A stretch of DNA of 64,000 nt from Streptomyces armeniacus (GTDB lineage: Bacteria; Actinomycetota; Actinomycetes; Streptomycetales; Streptomycetaceae). How positions within the stretch are numbered: position 1 is the stretch's first letter; every line of letters begins with the position of its first letter. This document shows, one piece after another, positions 29,151 through 37,110 of the stretch. Made by a program: the position numbers and the translations under genes. The stretch is from positions 2,639,844 through 2,703,843 of the forward strand of contig NZ_CP031320.1 of assembly GCF_003355155.1 (NCBI RefSeq), written 5' to 3'. A model generated the notes under the pieces. It was not told where the DNA came from. It saw only the letters and a list, made by a program, of their open reading frames with translations, and did no database searches.

Positions 29151-29768
29151 GTGAGCACGACACCACCAGTCCTCGCCGCCGAGCTGGCAGCCGCCTGGGC
29201 CGATATTCAACGGCACCACAACGAGCTGCCGGATCTGGCCGCGCCTGAATCGCTGATCGGAGAGTCGTCGTCCGCATGTGGCGCCGAGCTCTCATTCGAA
29301 CGCCTGCTGCACGAGGCCGTTCACGGTATCGCCGCCGCCCGCGGCATCCGGGACACCTCGCGCGCCGGCCGCTACCACAACCGTCGCTTCCTGGCGATCG
29401 CCGAGGAGCTCGGCCTGGACCACGCCGAGGAGCCGCACCCCAGCAGTGGCTTCTCGCTCGTGGTGCTGGCCCCGGAGACGAGAAGGCGCTACCGCCCGAC
29501 GATCGAGCGCCTCCAGCGCGCCCTCAAGGCACACACCGTCGCCACCGCCACCGACACCCGCCGCAGCTTCCGCGGCCCCGCCGCGCGGCACGGATCGTCC
29601 GGGGGCGGTGTCCGGGTCAAGGCCGTCTGCGACTGCGGGCGCAACGTCCGGGTCGTTCCGTCCGTTCTGGAGCAGGCCCCCATCATGTGCGGGGCGTGCG
29701 GCAAGCCGTTCCGCATTCCGGAGGCGTCGGGCGGCAGCACGCCGGAGCCGCTGGCGGTGGCGGGCTGA
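29151..29768 (+). CDS. SprT-like putative zinc metalloprotease with C-terminal zinc ribbon
   Basis: 205 residues. The N-terminal region carries HEAVH in LLHEAVHGIAAARGIRDTSRAGRYHN, an HExxH zinc-protease motif, followed by RRFLAIAEELGLD. The C-terminus has a four-cysteine ribbon, CDCGRNVRVVPSVLEQAP then CGACGKPFRIPE. This layout (HExxH, NRxF, zinc ribbon) recalls SprT/Spartan-type proteins that act on DNA-protein crosslinks, but the rest is diverged. GTG at 29151 (VSTTPPVLAAEL) is preferred over an upstream ATG at 29103, which has no ribosome-binding site. As I recall, it occupies a conserved position upstream of rpsP in Streptomyces. Confidence 0.65.
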   Translation: MSTTPPVLAAELAAAWADIQRHHNELPDLAAPESLIGESSSACGAELSFERLLHEAVHGIAAARGIRDTSRAGRYHNRRFLAIAEELGLDHAEEPHPSSGFSLVVLAPETRRRYRPTIERLQRALKAHTVATATDTRRSFRGPAARHGSSGGGVRVKAVCDCGRNVRVVPSVLEQAPIMCGACGKPFRIPEASGGSTPEPLAVAG

Positions 29769-30010
29769 CGGGGGCGCGGCGCGCGTAGCGCGTCAGCGCG
29801 CGAAGGCCGCGGGGAGGGGTCCGCAGGCGGCCTGCCGGGCCGCGTTTCTGCGGCCAGGGTGAGGTGTGGCATGATATGCGGCTGTACTCGACAGCCGCAC
29901 AGGACCCCTCTCTCCTCCGGCTGACGCGTCCATTCGGGCACTCGGGCACCGCAACCCCACGTGGACATCCCTCGTGCCCAACCACGTCAAGACCAGGAGA
30001 CACCACACCC

Positions 30011-30484
30011 GTGGCAGTCAAGATCAAGCTGAAGCGTCTGGGCAAGATCCGTTCGCCTCACTACCGCATCATCGTCGCCGACTCCCGTACCCGCCGTGAC
30101 GGCCGGGCCATCGAGGAGATCGGCCTGTACCACCCGGTGCAGAACCCCTCGCGTATCGAGGTGGACTCCGAGCGTGTCCAGTACTGGCTGAGTGTCGGCG
30201 CCCAGCCGACCGAGCCGGTCGCGGCCATCCTCAAGGTCACCGGCGACTGGCAGAAGTTCAAGGGCCTGCCGGCCCCTGAGCCGATGAAGGTCCCGGAGGT
30301 CAAGGCCGACAAGAAGGCGCTCTTCGAGGCCGCGGCCAAGGAGTCCTCCGACGAGCCCAAGGGTGAGGCGATCACTCCCAAGGCGAAGAAGGCGGACAAG
30401 GCCGACAAGGCCGATAAGGCCGAGAAGAAGGCGGACGAGGCCGAGAAGGCCGACAAGTCCGCCTCCGAGTCGACCGGGGCCTGA
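30011..30484 (+). CDS. rpsP: 30S ribosomal protein bS16
   Basis: 157 residues. The first 85 are bS16: [61 protein letters not shown]. The rest is a lineage-specific Lys/Ala/Glu/Asp tail with [20 protein letters not shown] repeats, longer than in most bacteria. GTG start with AGGAGAC ten bases upstream. First gene of the rpsP-khpA-rimM-trmD set. Confidence 0.97.
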   Translation: MAVKIKLKRLGKIRSPHYRIIVADSRTRRDGRAIEEIGLYHPVQNPSRIEVDSERVQYWLSVGAQPTEPVAAILKVTGDWQKFKGLPAPEPMKVPEVKADKKALFEAAAKESSDEPKGEAITPKAKKADKADKADKAEKKADEAEKADKSASESTGA

Positions 30485-30486
30485 GG

Positions 30487-30726
30487 ATGCTCGAGGAGGC
30501 CCTCGAGCACTTGGTGAAGGGCATCGTCGACAACCCCGACGAAGTGCAGGTCGCCTCGCGCAATCTGCGCCGGGGGCGGGTCATCGAGGTCCGGGTGCAC
30601 CCCGACGACCTCGGCAAGGTGATCGGCCGTAACGGCCGCACCGCGCGCTCCCTGCGCACCGTCGTAGGGGCACTCGGCGGCCGCGGTATCCGCGTCGACT
30701 TCGTCGACGTGGACCAGGTCAGCTGA
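30487..30726 (+). CDS. khpA: KH-domain RNA-binding protein KhpA
   Basis: 79 residues: a single KH domain with [20 protein letters not shown] and the RNA-binding loop [16 protein letters not shown] (GxxG as GRNG). It starts two bases after the rpsP stop. KhpA partners with KhpB in other Gram-positives in small-RNA and cell-size control; its placement between rpsP and rimM is the conserved one. Confidence 0.95.
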   Translation: MLEEALEHLVKGIVDNPDEVQVASRNLRRGRVIEVRVHPDDLGKVIGRNGRTARSLRTVVGALGGRGIRVDFVDVDQVS

Positions 30727-30746
30727 ACCGCAGCAGGCAGCACCGG

Positions 30747-30784
30747 CAGCGGCCGGGGGTGGTTTCGGCCTCCCCCGGCCGCTG
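30747..30784 (+). terminator. Hairpin between khpA and rimM
   Basis: Perfect 13-bp stem CAGCGGCCGGGGG / CCCCCGGCCGCTG around a 12-base loop. With no U-run and rimM 28 bases downstream, it is more likely a partial terminator or mRNA-processing site that lowers rimM-trmD relative to rpsP. Confidence 0.65.
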
Positions 30785-30811
30785 TCTGTCGTAGCGAAGG
30801 GGAACGAGCAA

Positions 30812-31369
30812 GTGCAGCTGGTAGTCGCGCGTATCGGCCGCGCCCACGGAATCAAGGGCGAGGTCACGGTGGAGGTGCGCACGGACGAGCCCGAGCTGCG
30901 ACTCGGCCCCGGCGCCGTCCTCGCCACCGAGCCGGCGTCCACCGGCCCGCTCACCGTCGAGAGCGGCCGCGTGCAGAGCGGACGGCTGGTGCTGCGCTTC
31001 GAGGGCGTACGGGACCGTACGGCCGCCGAGGCCCTGCGCAACACCCTGCTGATCGCCGAGGTCGATCCCGACGAACGGCCCGACGACCCCGAGGAGTTCT
31101 ACGACCACCAGCTGGCCGACCTCGACGTCGTGACCCGGGACGGCCGGGAGATCGGCCGCATCGCGGAGGTCGCGCACCTGCCCGGGCAGGACGTGCTGAT
31201 CGTGCGGCGGCCGGACGGCGGCGAGGTGCTCGTCCCGTTCGTCGAGGAGATCGTGCCCGAGATCGACCTGGCCGCCCAGCGCGCGGTCGTCGACCCGCCG
31301 CCCGGCCTGATCGAAGAGGTCGACGAGGCCGACGAGACCGAAGAGGCCGACGAGGACGGCACGGCATGA
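30812..31369 (+). CDS. rimM: 16S rRNA processing protein RimM
   Basis: 185 residues. N-terminal [27 protein letters not shown] is the RimM domain, and [26 protein letters not shown] with [28 protein letters not shown] is the PRC-barrel. RimM helps assemble the 30S head with uS19. The acidic C-terminal tail ([14 protein letters not shown]) is typical of actinobacteria. GTG start preceded by GAAGGGG. The stop overlaps the trmD ATG (ATGA). Confidence 0.96.
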   Translation: MQLVVARIGRAHGIKGEVTVEVRTDEPELRLGPGAVLATEPASTGPLTVESGRVQSGRLVLRFEGVRDRTAAEALRNTLLIAEVDPDERPDDPEEFYDHQLADLDVVTRDGREIGRIAEVAHLPGQDVLIVRRPDGGEVLVPFVEEIVPEIDLAAQRAVVDPPPGLIEEVDEADETEEADEDGTA

Positions 31370-32232
31370 GGATCGACGTCGTCACGATCTTCCCGGAGTA
31401 CCTGGAGCCGCTGAACGTCTCCCTGGTCGGCAAGGCACGCGCCCGCGGGCAGCTCGACGTACGCGTGCACGACCTGCGGGAGTGGACGCACGACCGGCAC
31501 CACACCGTCGACGACACCCCGTACGGCGGCGGGCCCGGCATGGTGATGAAGCCCGAGCCGTGGGGGGAGGCGCTGGACTCCGTCCTGGAGTCCGGCCCGC
31601 GCGGCGGGGAGGACGGGCCCGTGCTGATCGTGCCCACGCCCAGCGGGCGCCCGTTCAGCCAGCGGCTGGCCGTCGAACTGGCCGCGAAACCCTGGCTGGT
31701 GTTCACGCCCGCGCGCTACGAGGGCATCGACCGCAGGGTGATCGAGGAGTACGGCGGCCGGCTGGACGTCCGCGAGGTCTCCATCGGGGACTACGTACTC
31801 GCCGGCGGCGAGGCCCCCGTACTGGTCATGGTCGAGGCGATCGCGCGGTTGCTGCCGGGCGTGCTCGGCAACGCCGAGTCGCACCGCGACGACTCGTTCG
31901 CCCCGGGCACGATGGCCGGGCTGCTGGAGGGGCCGGTCTACACGAAGCCCCCCGAGTGGCGCGGCCGTGGCATCCCCGAGGTGCTGCTGAGCGGTCACCA
32001 CGGCCGTATCGCGCGCTGGCGCCGCGACCAGGCGCTGGCCCGTACGAGCGCGAACCGCCCGGACCTCATCGAGAGTTGCGACCCGGAGGCGCTCGACAAG
32101 CACGACCGGGCGACGCTCGCCGCACTCGGCTGGGAGCCGGTGGACGGGGGCGCGAGGACGAGCGGGCACGACGGGCAGGACGGGCGTACGCGCGGTCGAT
32201 TTGGGCGTACGGGCGAGGCCGTGGAAGAATAG
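31366..32232 (+). CDS. trmD: tRNA (guanine-N1-)-methyltransferase TrmD
   Basis: 288 residues. Methylates G37 of tRNAs to prevent frameshifting. SPOUT trefoil-knot motifs are clear: [81 protein letters not shown] and [21 protein letters not shown]. Coupled to rimM by a 4-bp overlap. The last 35 residues ([16 protein letters not shown]) are a strain-specific extension. Confidence 0.97.
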   Translation: MRIDVVTIFPEYLEPLNVSLVGKARARGQLDVRVHDLREWTHDRHHTVDDTPYGGGPGMVMKPEPWGEALDSVLESGPRGGEDGPVLIVPTPSGRPFSQRLAVELAAKPWLVFTPARYEGIDRRVIEEYGGRLDVREVSIGDYVLAGGEAPVLVMVEAIARLLPGVLGNAESHRDDSFAPGTMAGLLEGPVYTKPPEWRGRGIPEVLLSGHHGRIARWRRDQALARTSANRPDLIESCDPEALDKHDRATLAALGWEPVDGGARTSGHDGQDGRTRGRFGRTGEAVEE

Positions 32233-32268
32233 GCCGCTGCCTCACGTCCGGCGCGCGACCCTGCCACA

Positions 32269-32302
32269 GGGGGACCGACGCCCGCTCGGAGCGGTGGCCC
32301 CC
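32269..32302 (+). promoter_or_regulatory. Structured leader upstream of rplS
   Basis: A nested structure in the 129-base trmD-rplS gap: an outer GGGGG (32269-32273)/CCCCC (32298-32302) pair encloses a perfect CCGCT-CGG-AGCGG hairpin (32282-32294). It could be a trmD terminator or an autoregulatory ribosomal-protein leader; the sequence alone does not decide. Confidence 0.35.
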
Positions 32303-32361
32303 GATCCAGCACCACGACTTCCGCTGATGACCTGTGGCATCGGCGAGGAAAGCAGACGGTC

Positions 32362-32712
32362 ATGTCTCACCTTCTCGACAGCGTCGATTCCGCTTCTCTG
32401 CGCGACGACATCCCGGCGTTCCGCCCGGGCGACACGGTCAACGTCCACGTGCGCGTGGTCGAGGGCAACCGCTCCCGTGTGCAGCAGTTCAAGGGCGTCG
32501 TCATCCGCCGCCAGGGCTCCGGCATCCGTGAGACGTTCACCGTCCGCAAGGTCAGCTTCAGCGTCGGCGTGGAGCGCACCTTCCCCGTGCACACCCCGGT
32601 GGTAGAGAAGATCGAGGTCGTGACCCGCGGCGACGTCCGCCGCGCCAAGCTGTACTACCTGCGTGACCTGCGCGGCAAGGCCGCGAAGATCAAGGAGAAG
32701 CGCGAGAACTGA
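32362..32712 (+). CDS. rplS: 50S ribosomal protein bL19
   Basis: 116 residues, full length: [56 protein letters not shown] and the basic C-terminus [22 protein letters not shown]. Sits at the 30S/50S interface. The signal peptidase array begins 45 bases downstream, the standard Streptomyces arrangement. Confidence 0.98.
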   Translation: MSHLLDSVDSASLRDDIPAFRPGDTVNVHVRVVEGNRSRVQQFKGVVIRRQGSGIRETFTVRKVSFSVGVERTFPVHTPVVEKIEVVTRGDVRRAKLYYLRDLRGKAAKIKEKREN

Positions 32713-32757
32713 TCTCCTGTCGGGCGGCCGGGAGCGGCTGGCTAAGCTCTCGGCTCG

Positions 32758-33501
32758 ATGCACACCGACGAACCGCCCAGCGAGCACGACGACACGGAGC
32801 GCGACCGCTCTCCGGTCCCCGAGGAGGGACGGAGGCGCTGGTCGCGCTCCGTCCGTTTCGGGCTGCCGGCGGTCGGCGTGATGACGGTGCTCTTGCTGGT
32901 CAGCGCCTTTGTGGTGCAGCCTTTTCTGATTCCGAGCTCTTCGATGGAGCCGACGCTGCAGGTCGGTGATCGTGTCCTGGTCAACAAACTGGCCTATCGT
33001 TTTGGCAACCATCCGGAGCGCGGGGACGTTGTCGTCTTTGACGGCACCGGTTCGTTCGCAGCCGAGGAGGAGTCGCACGGGAACCCGCTGACCGGTCTGC
33101 TGCACGAGGCCGGGGCCGCGGTCGGCCTGGTGGAGCCGTCGGAGACCGACTATGTGAAGCGCGTGATCGGGATCGGCGGCGACAGCGTGAGGTGCTGCGA
33201 CAAGCGGGGGAGGATCGAGGTGAACGGCGTGCCGGTGGAGGAGGACTACCTGCATCGCGGGGACAAGCCGTCGACAGTGCCGTTCGACATCGAGGTGCCG
33301 GAGGGACGGCTGTGGGTGATGGGGGATCACCGTTCCGACTCCAGCGACTCCCGTGACCACCTCGGCAGGCCCGGTGGCGGCACGGTCCCCGTGGGCCGGG
33401 TGATCGGGCGGGTGGACTGGATCGGCTGGCCCGCCGGCCGGTGGGACTCGGTCCGCTCACACGGGGCGGGGGAAGGCACGGGAACGGACCGCCATGGGTA
33501 A
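32758..33501 (+). CDS. sipW: Type I signal peptidase (first of four, SipW-like)
   Basis: 247 residues. Polar N-terminus, a membrane helix at about 37-57 (PAVGVMTVLLLVSAFVVQPFLI), then catalytic Ser62 in IPSSSMEPT, the lysine box in YVKRVIGIGGD, and MGDHRSDSSDSRDH (box E). There is no obvious C-terminal membrane helix, unlike its neighbours. It cleaves signal peptides on the outer membrane face. The TAA stop overlaps the start of the next peptidase gene by 8 bp. Symbol assigned by position in the sipW-X-Y-Z array. Confidence 0.93.
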   Translation: MHTDEPPSEHDDTERDRSPVPEEGRRRWSRSVRFGLPAVGVMTVLLLVSAFVVQPFLIPSSSMEPTLQVGDRVLVNKLAYRFGNHPERGDVVVFDGTGSFAAEEESHGNPLTGLLHEAGAAVGLVEPSETDYVKRVIGIGGDSVRCCDKRGRIEVNGVPVEEDYLHRGDKPSTVPFDIEVPEGRLWVMGDHRSDSSDSRDHLGRPGGGTVPVGRVIGRVDWIGWPAGRWDSVRSHGAGEGTGTDRHG

Positions 33502-34588
33502 CCGCGGCCGGCCGTACGGCCACCACCGGAGGCCCCCGGGCAGCCCGCCGCCCCCGGCGGCACCGCCGGAGAGGACGGGGACGCCGCTGCGCGGACCGGG
33601 GGAGGGCCGGGCGGCGCGCAGGCGCGCGGCGAAGCGGATCAAGCGCCGCAGACGCCTCTCGATGACCAAGGAGATACCCATCCTCATAGGGGTGGCGCTG
33701 CTGATCGCACTGGTCCTGAAGACGTTCCTGGTGCAGGCGTTCGTCATCCCGTCGGGCTCGATGGAGCAGACGATCCGGATCGGGGACCGGGTGCTGGTGG
33801 ACAAGCTCACACCGTGGTTCGGGTCGAAACCGGAGCGCGGCGACGTGGTCGTCTTCAAGGATCCGGGCGGCTGGCTGGAGGACGAGCAGAAGCAGAAGGA
33901 GGACGACCCCGTCGGAATCAAGCAGGGCAAGGAGTTCCTCACCTTCATCGGGCTCCTGCCGTCGGACGACGAACAGGACCTGATCAAGCGGGTGGTCGCG
34001 GTCGGCGGTGACACGGTCAAGTGCTGTGGCAAGGACGGCCGGGTGACGGTGAACGGGGAGCCGCTCAACGAGCCGTATCTGCATCCCGACAACGAGCCGT
34101 CCAAGATGAAGTTCGAGGTGACGGTGCCGATCGGCCGGGTGTTCGTGATGGGCGACCACCGGTCCAACTCCGCCGACTCCCGCTACCACCTGGACGACGA
34201 GGGCCGGGGCACGGTCCCGGAGGACAAGATCGTCGGCCGCGCCGTCGTCATCGCCTGGCCCTTCGACCACTGGCGGGGACTGGAGGAGTCCGAGGCCTAC
34301 GCCTCGGTTCCGGACGCGAAGGGCGCTCCGACGGCGGCGGACGGGCTCGGGGACAATCGAATGGTTCAGCTCCCGACTCCTGCGGAACTCCCGCTCGTTA
34401 TGGGAGTAGTGGGCCTTTCCCGATGGTGGGACAGGCGACAGCGCAGCGTGAGGAGTGATTGTGGGGGACGTGGCGGTCGGCGCGCGGTCCGGTTCGGGCG
34501 ATCCAGAGGGGGAGGGGTCCGGCGTACCGCCCGTGTTGAGCGACGATCGCGGGACCGCGGAGAAGGGCGAAGCGGACGGCGTGACTGA
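33494..34588 (+). CDS. sipX: Type I signal peptidase (second, SipX-like)
   Basis: 364 residues, long for this family. A basic, Pro-rich cytoplasmic N-terminus (RRRAAKRIKRRRRLS) precedes a membrane helix at about 61-84; catalytic Ser89 is in IPSGSMEQT, the lysine in LIKRVVAVGGD, and MGDHRSNSADSRYH follows. After about residue 290 comes a short hydrophobic patch (ELPLVMGVVGL) and then a roughly 55-residue Arg/Gly/Ser-rich end with no family character. That end overlaps the next gene by 128 bases in another frame, which suggests either a relaxed C-terminus or a lost earlier stop. Confidence 0.9.
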   Translation: MGNRGRPYGHHRRPPGSPPPPAAPPERTGTPLRGPGEGRAARRRAAKRIKRRRRLSMTKEIPILIGVALLIALVLKTFLVQAFVIPSGSMEQTIRIGDRVLVDKLTPWFGSKPERGDVVVFKDPGGWLEDEQKQKEDDPVGIKQGKEFLTFIGLLPSDDEQDLIKRVVAVGGDTVKCCGKDGRVTVNGEPLNEPYLHPDNEPSKMKFEVTVPIGRVFVMGDHRSNSADSRYHLDDEGRGTVPEDKIVGRAVVIAWPFDHWRGLEESEAYASVPDAKGAPTAADGLGDNRMVQLPTPAELPLVMGVVGLSRWWDRRQRSVRSDCGGRGGRRAVRFGRSRGGGVRRTARVERRSRDRGEGRSGRRD

Positions 34589-35408
34589 GGGAATGCCGGA
34601 GAACCCGGGGGGACACGCGAAGCCCAAGAAGCCGCGCTCCTTCTGGAAGGAGCTTCCCCTGCTGGTCGGCATCGCGCTGGTGCTGGCCCTGGTCATCAAG
34701 ACGTTCCTGCTGCAGGCCTTCTCCATCCCGTCGAACTCGATGCAGGACACCCTGCAGATCGGGGACCGGGTGCTGGTGGACAAGCTCACACCGTGGTTCG
34801 GGTCGGAGCCCGAGCGCGGTGAGGTCGTCGTCTTCCACGACCCGGGCGGCTGGCTGCCCGAGCAGAACACCGAGCAGAACTTCGTGCAGACCGCCTTCAG
34901 CTTCATCGGGCTGATGCCGTCCGCCGACGAGAAGGACCTGATCAAGCGGGTCATCGGGGTCGGCGGCGACACGGTGGAATGCAAGAAGGGCGGCCCCGTC
35001 GAGGTCAACGGCAAGCCCCTGGACGAGCCGTATCTGTACCCGGGCAACGCCCCCTGCGACGACAAGCCGTTCGGCCCGATCGAGGTGCCGGACGGGAAGA
35101 TGTGGGTGATGGGCGACCACCGCGAGGACTCGCTGGACTCCCGCTACCACACGAAGACGGACAACGGCATGGTGCCGGTCGACAAGGCCGTCGGCCGCGC
35201 GGTCGTCGTGGCCTGGCCGCTCGACCGCTGGTCGACCCTGCCGGTCCCGGACACGTTCGACCAGGACGGGCTGGCCGCCAAGGCGGCGAGCGCCACCCCC
35301 GCGGCGCTCGGCCTCGCGGGCGCGATCCCGCTGGTGATGTGGCGCCGCAGGCGGCGGCACGCGCAGGCGGCCGGCGAGACCGCCGGGCCGGTGTCGATCA
35401 AGGGCTGA
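34461..35408 (+). CDS. sipY: Type I signal peptidase (third, SipY-like)
   Basis: 315 residues. Acidic N-terminal extension, membrane helix at about 64-87 (LPLLVGIALVLALVIKTFLLQAF), catalytic Ser93 in IPSNSMQDT, lysine in LIKRVIGVGGD, MGDHREDSLDSRYH, and a C-terminal helix (ALGLAGAIPLVMW) followed by RRRRRH, giving two membrane passes. GTG at 34461 is chosen because AGGAG ends six bases before it; a GTG six bases earlier is possible. The 5' end lies inside the sipX reading frame. Confidence 0.92.
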   Translation: MGDVAVGARSGSGDPEGEGSGVPPVLSDDRGTAEKGEADGVTEGMPENPGGHAKPKKPRSFWKELPLLVGIALVLALVIKTFLLQAFSIPSNSMQDTLQIGDRVLVDKLTPWFGSEPERGEVVVFHDPGGWLPEQNTEQNFVQTAFSFIGLMPSADEKDLIKRVIGVGGDTVECKKGGPVEVNGKPLDEPYLYPGNAPCDDKPFGPIEVPDGKMWVMGDHREDSLDSRYHTKTDNGMVPVDKAVGRAVVVAWPLDRWSTLPVPDTFDQDGLAAKAASATPAALGLAGAIPLVMWRRRRRHAQAAGETAGPVSIKG

Positions 35409-35483
35409 CGGGGTCCGTACGCCCCGGTAAGGTGCGCCCAGACCTTCCCCAGGTCCTTGTGGCGAGCACCCGGGAGCACACGC

Positions 35484-36218
35484 ATGGGCAAAGCAGGACG
35501 TACGGGCGGCAGGCCGGGCAGCGGGCGAGGTCACGCGCTGTCCGGCCTCGCTGTGGCGCTCGGCTGCGTGCTCTTCCTCGGCGGCTTCGTCTGGGGCGCG
35601 ATCGCCTACCAGCCGTACACGGTCCCGACCGACTCGATGAACCCCACCGTGAAGGCCGGCGACCGCGTGCTGGCGGAGCGGATAGACGGCGGCGAGGTGC
35701 GGCGCGGCGACGTCGTCGTGTTCGAGGACACGGTCTGGGGCGACCTGCCGATGGTGAAGCGCGTCATCGGCGTCGGCGGCGACAAGGTTGCCTGCTGCGA
35801 CAAGGCGGGACAGCTCACGGTCAACGGCCGGCCGGTCGAGGAGCCGTATCTCAGCGGGAGCGGGCCGGCCTCCTCCACCGGCTTCGACGAGACGGTGCCG
35901 GAGGGCAGGCTGTTCCTGCTCGGCGACTACCGGCAGGGCTCGCAGGACTCCCGCGTACGTCTGCAGGGCGACCACTGGGCCGTGCCCCGTTCGGCCGTGA
36001 GTGCGCGGGTCGACGCCACCGCCTGGCCGATGGGCAGCGTCGGCACCGTGGAGCGCCCGGACGCGTTCGCGGGCCTGCCCGGCGGGGTCTCCGACCCGGG
36101 GCCGCTGCGGCTGCTCCTGGCCGCCATCGTGGCCGGCGCCCTGCTGATCCTGGGCGGCGCCGCCCATGGGCCGATCGTGCGACGCCGGGCAAGGGCTGCA
36201 CGCAGTCGTCAGGGCTGA
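35484..36218 (+). CDS. sipZ: Type I signal peptidase (fourth, SipZ-like)
   Basis: 244 residues. Membrane helix at about 20-43 (SGLAVALGCVLFLGGFVWGAIAY), catalytic Ser51 in VPTDSMNPT, lysine in MVKRVIGVGGD, GDYRQGSQDSRVR in place of the usual GDHR...DSR, and a C-terminal helix (LRLLLAAIVAGALLILGGAA) before RRRARAAR. ATG at 35484 is used; the longer frame from 35457 lacks a ribosome-binding site. Four paralogous peptidases in a row are normal in Streptomyces and probably divide up a very large secretome. Confidence 0.92.
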   Translation: MGKAGRTGGRPGSGRGHALSGLAVALGCVLFLGGFVWGAIAYQPYTVPTDSMNPTVKAGDRVLAERIDGGEVRRGDVVVFEDTVWGDLPMVKRVIGVGGDKVACCDKAGQLTVNGRPVEEPYLSGSGPASSTGFDETVPEGRLFLLGDYRQGSQDSRVRLQGDHWAVPRSAVSARVDATAWPMGSVGTVERPDAFAGLPGGVSDPGPLRLLLAAIVAGALLILGGAAHGPIVRRRARAARSRQG

Positions 36219-36257
36219 CGCACAATGGGGGGACGCACGGCTGAAGGGGAACATGCC

Positions 36258-36581
36258 ATGAGCGCCGAGGACCTCGAGAAGTACGAGACCGAGATGGAGC
36301 TGAAGCTCTATCGCGAGTATCGCGACGTCGTCGGCCTGTTCAAGTATGTGATCGAGACGGAACGACGCTTCTACCTCACCAACGACTACGAGATGCAGGT
36401 GCACTCGGTGCAGGGTGAGGTATTCTTCGAAGTTTCGATGGCCGACGCCTGGGTCTGGGACATGTACCGGCCGGCCCGCTTCGTCAAGCAGGTGCGGGTG
36501 CTCACGTTCAAGGACGTGAATATTGAGGAGCTCAACAAGAGCGAACTCGACCTCCCCGAGGATTCCGGCTTCAAGGGCTGA
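36258..36581 (+). CDS. DUF2469 family conserved actinobacterial protein
   Basis: 107 residues, highly conserved type: MSAEDLEKYETEMELKLYRE, FKYVIETERRFYLTNDYEMQVH, FEVSMADAWVWDMYRPARFVKQVRVLTFKDVNIEEL. It is found throughout actinobacteria at this site, with yraN and comM downstream, and has no established function. The start follows AAGGGG about nine bases upstream. Its base use is noticeably less GC-biased than its neighbours, as expected for a strongly expressed conserved gene. Confidence 0.93.
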   Translation: MSAEDLEKYETEMELKLYREYRDVVGLFKYVIETERRFYLTNDYEMQVHSVQGEVFFEVSMADAWVWDMYRPARFVKQVRVLTFKDVNIEELNKSELDLPEDSGFKG

Positions 36582-36643
36582 ACGACGGGCTGAACGACGG
36601 GGGCCCGCCGTACGTCACGGACACCACCCCTGTGGGTGACGGT

Positions 36644-36676
36644 GTTGTCCACAACCCGTGAGTTATCCACCGAAAC
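36644..36676 (+). repeat. Element with two DnaA-box-like sequences, copy 1
   Basis: Contains TTGTCCACA (36645-36653), a perfect match to the Streptomyces DnaA-box pattern, then nine bases, then TTATCCACC (36663-36671). A copy that is 31/33 identical lies in inverted orientation at 42568-42600. It lies between DUF2469 and yraN, 60 bases before the yraN start. Confidence 0.75.
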
Positions 36677-36735
36677 ACAGCAAGATCATCTGACCACCTC
36701 AGGGGCCGTCACAGTCGGTGACGGAGGTGGTCCAC

Positions 36736-37110
36736 ATGAATGCCCGAGGAGCACTCGGCCGCTACGGCGAGGACCTGGCAGCGCGCAGGCTGCGCGAGAC
36801 CGGCATGGCCGTCCTGGAACGGAACTGGCGCTGCCGCGACGGCGAGATCGACATCATCGCGAGAGACCGGGACTCGCTGGTCATCTGCGAGGTGAAGACG
36901 CGCCGCGCGGGTGGCTACGAGCACCCAATGGCCGCGATGACCCCGAACAAGTCGGCGCGGCTGCGCCGGCTGGCCGCCCGCTGGCTCCACGAACGCTGGC
37001 TGGTGCGGTACGGCCGCCCGCCCACCGGAGGTGTACGGATCGACCTGGTCGGCGTGGTGCTGCCGGCCCGGGGCGCGCCGTGGGTGGAGCACGTGCGAGG
37101 GGTGGCGTGA
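36736..37110 (+). CDS. yraN: YraN family (UPF0102) endonuclease-like protein
   Basis: 124 residues with the restriction-endonuclease-like fold: [37 protein letters not shown] (the E..D of the nuclease core), VICEVKTRR (ExK) and [17 protein letters not shown]. The PD-(D/E)xK residues are intact. The family is implicated in recombination or DNA processing, and it is genetically linked to comM and dprA as here. ATG at 36736 has GGAGG eight bases upstream; a further ATG at 36718 does not. The stop overlaps the comM start by one base. Confidence 0.92.
   Translation: MNARGALGRYGEDLAARRLRETGMAVLERNWRCRDGEIDIIARDRDSLVICEVKTRRAGGYEHPMAAMTPNKSARLRRLAARWLHERWLVRYGRPPTGGVRIDLVGVVLPARGAPWVEHVRGVA

Noticed and set aside
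36644..36676. Replication origin from DnaA boxes
   Set aside because: Only two boxes per site, far from dnaA/dnaN, and no cluster like oriC. A DnaA-titration or dispersed-repeat explanation fits better.
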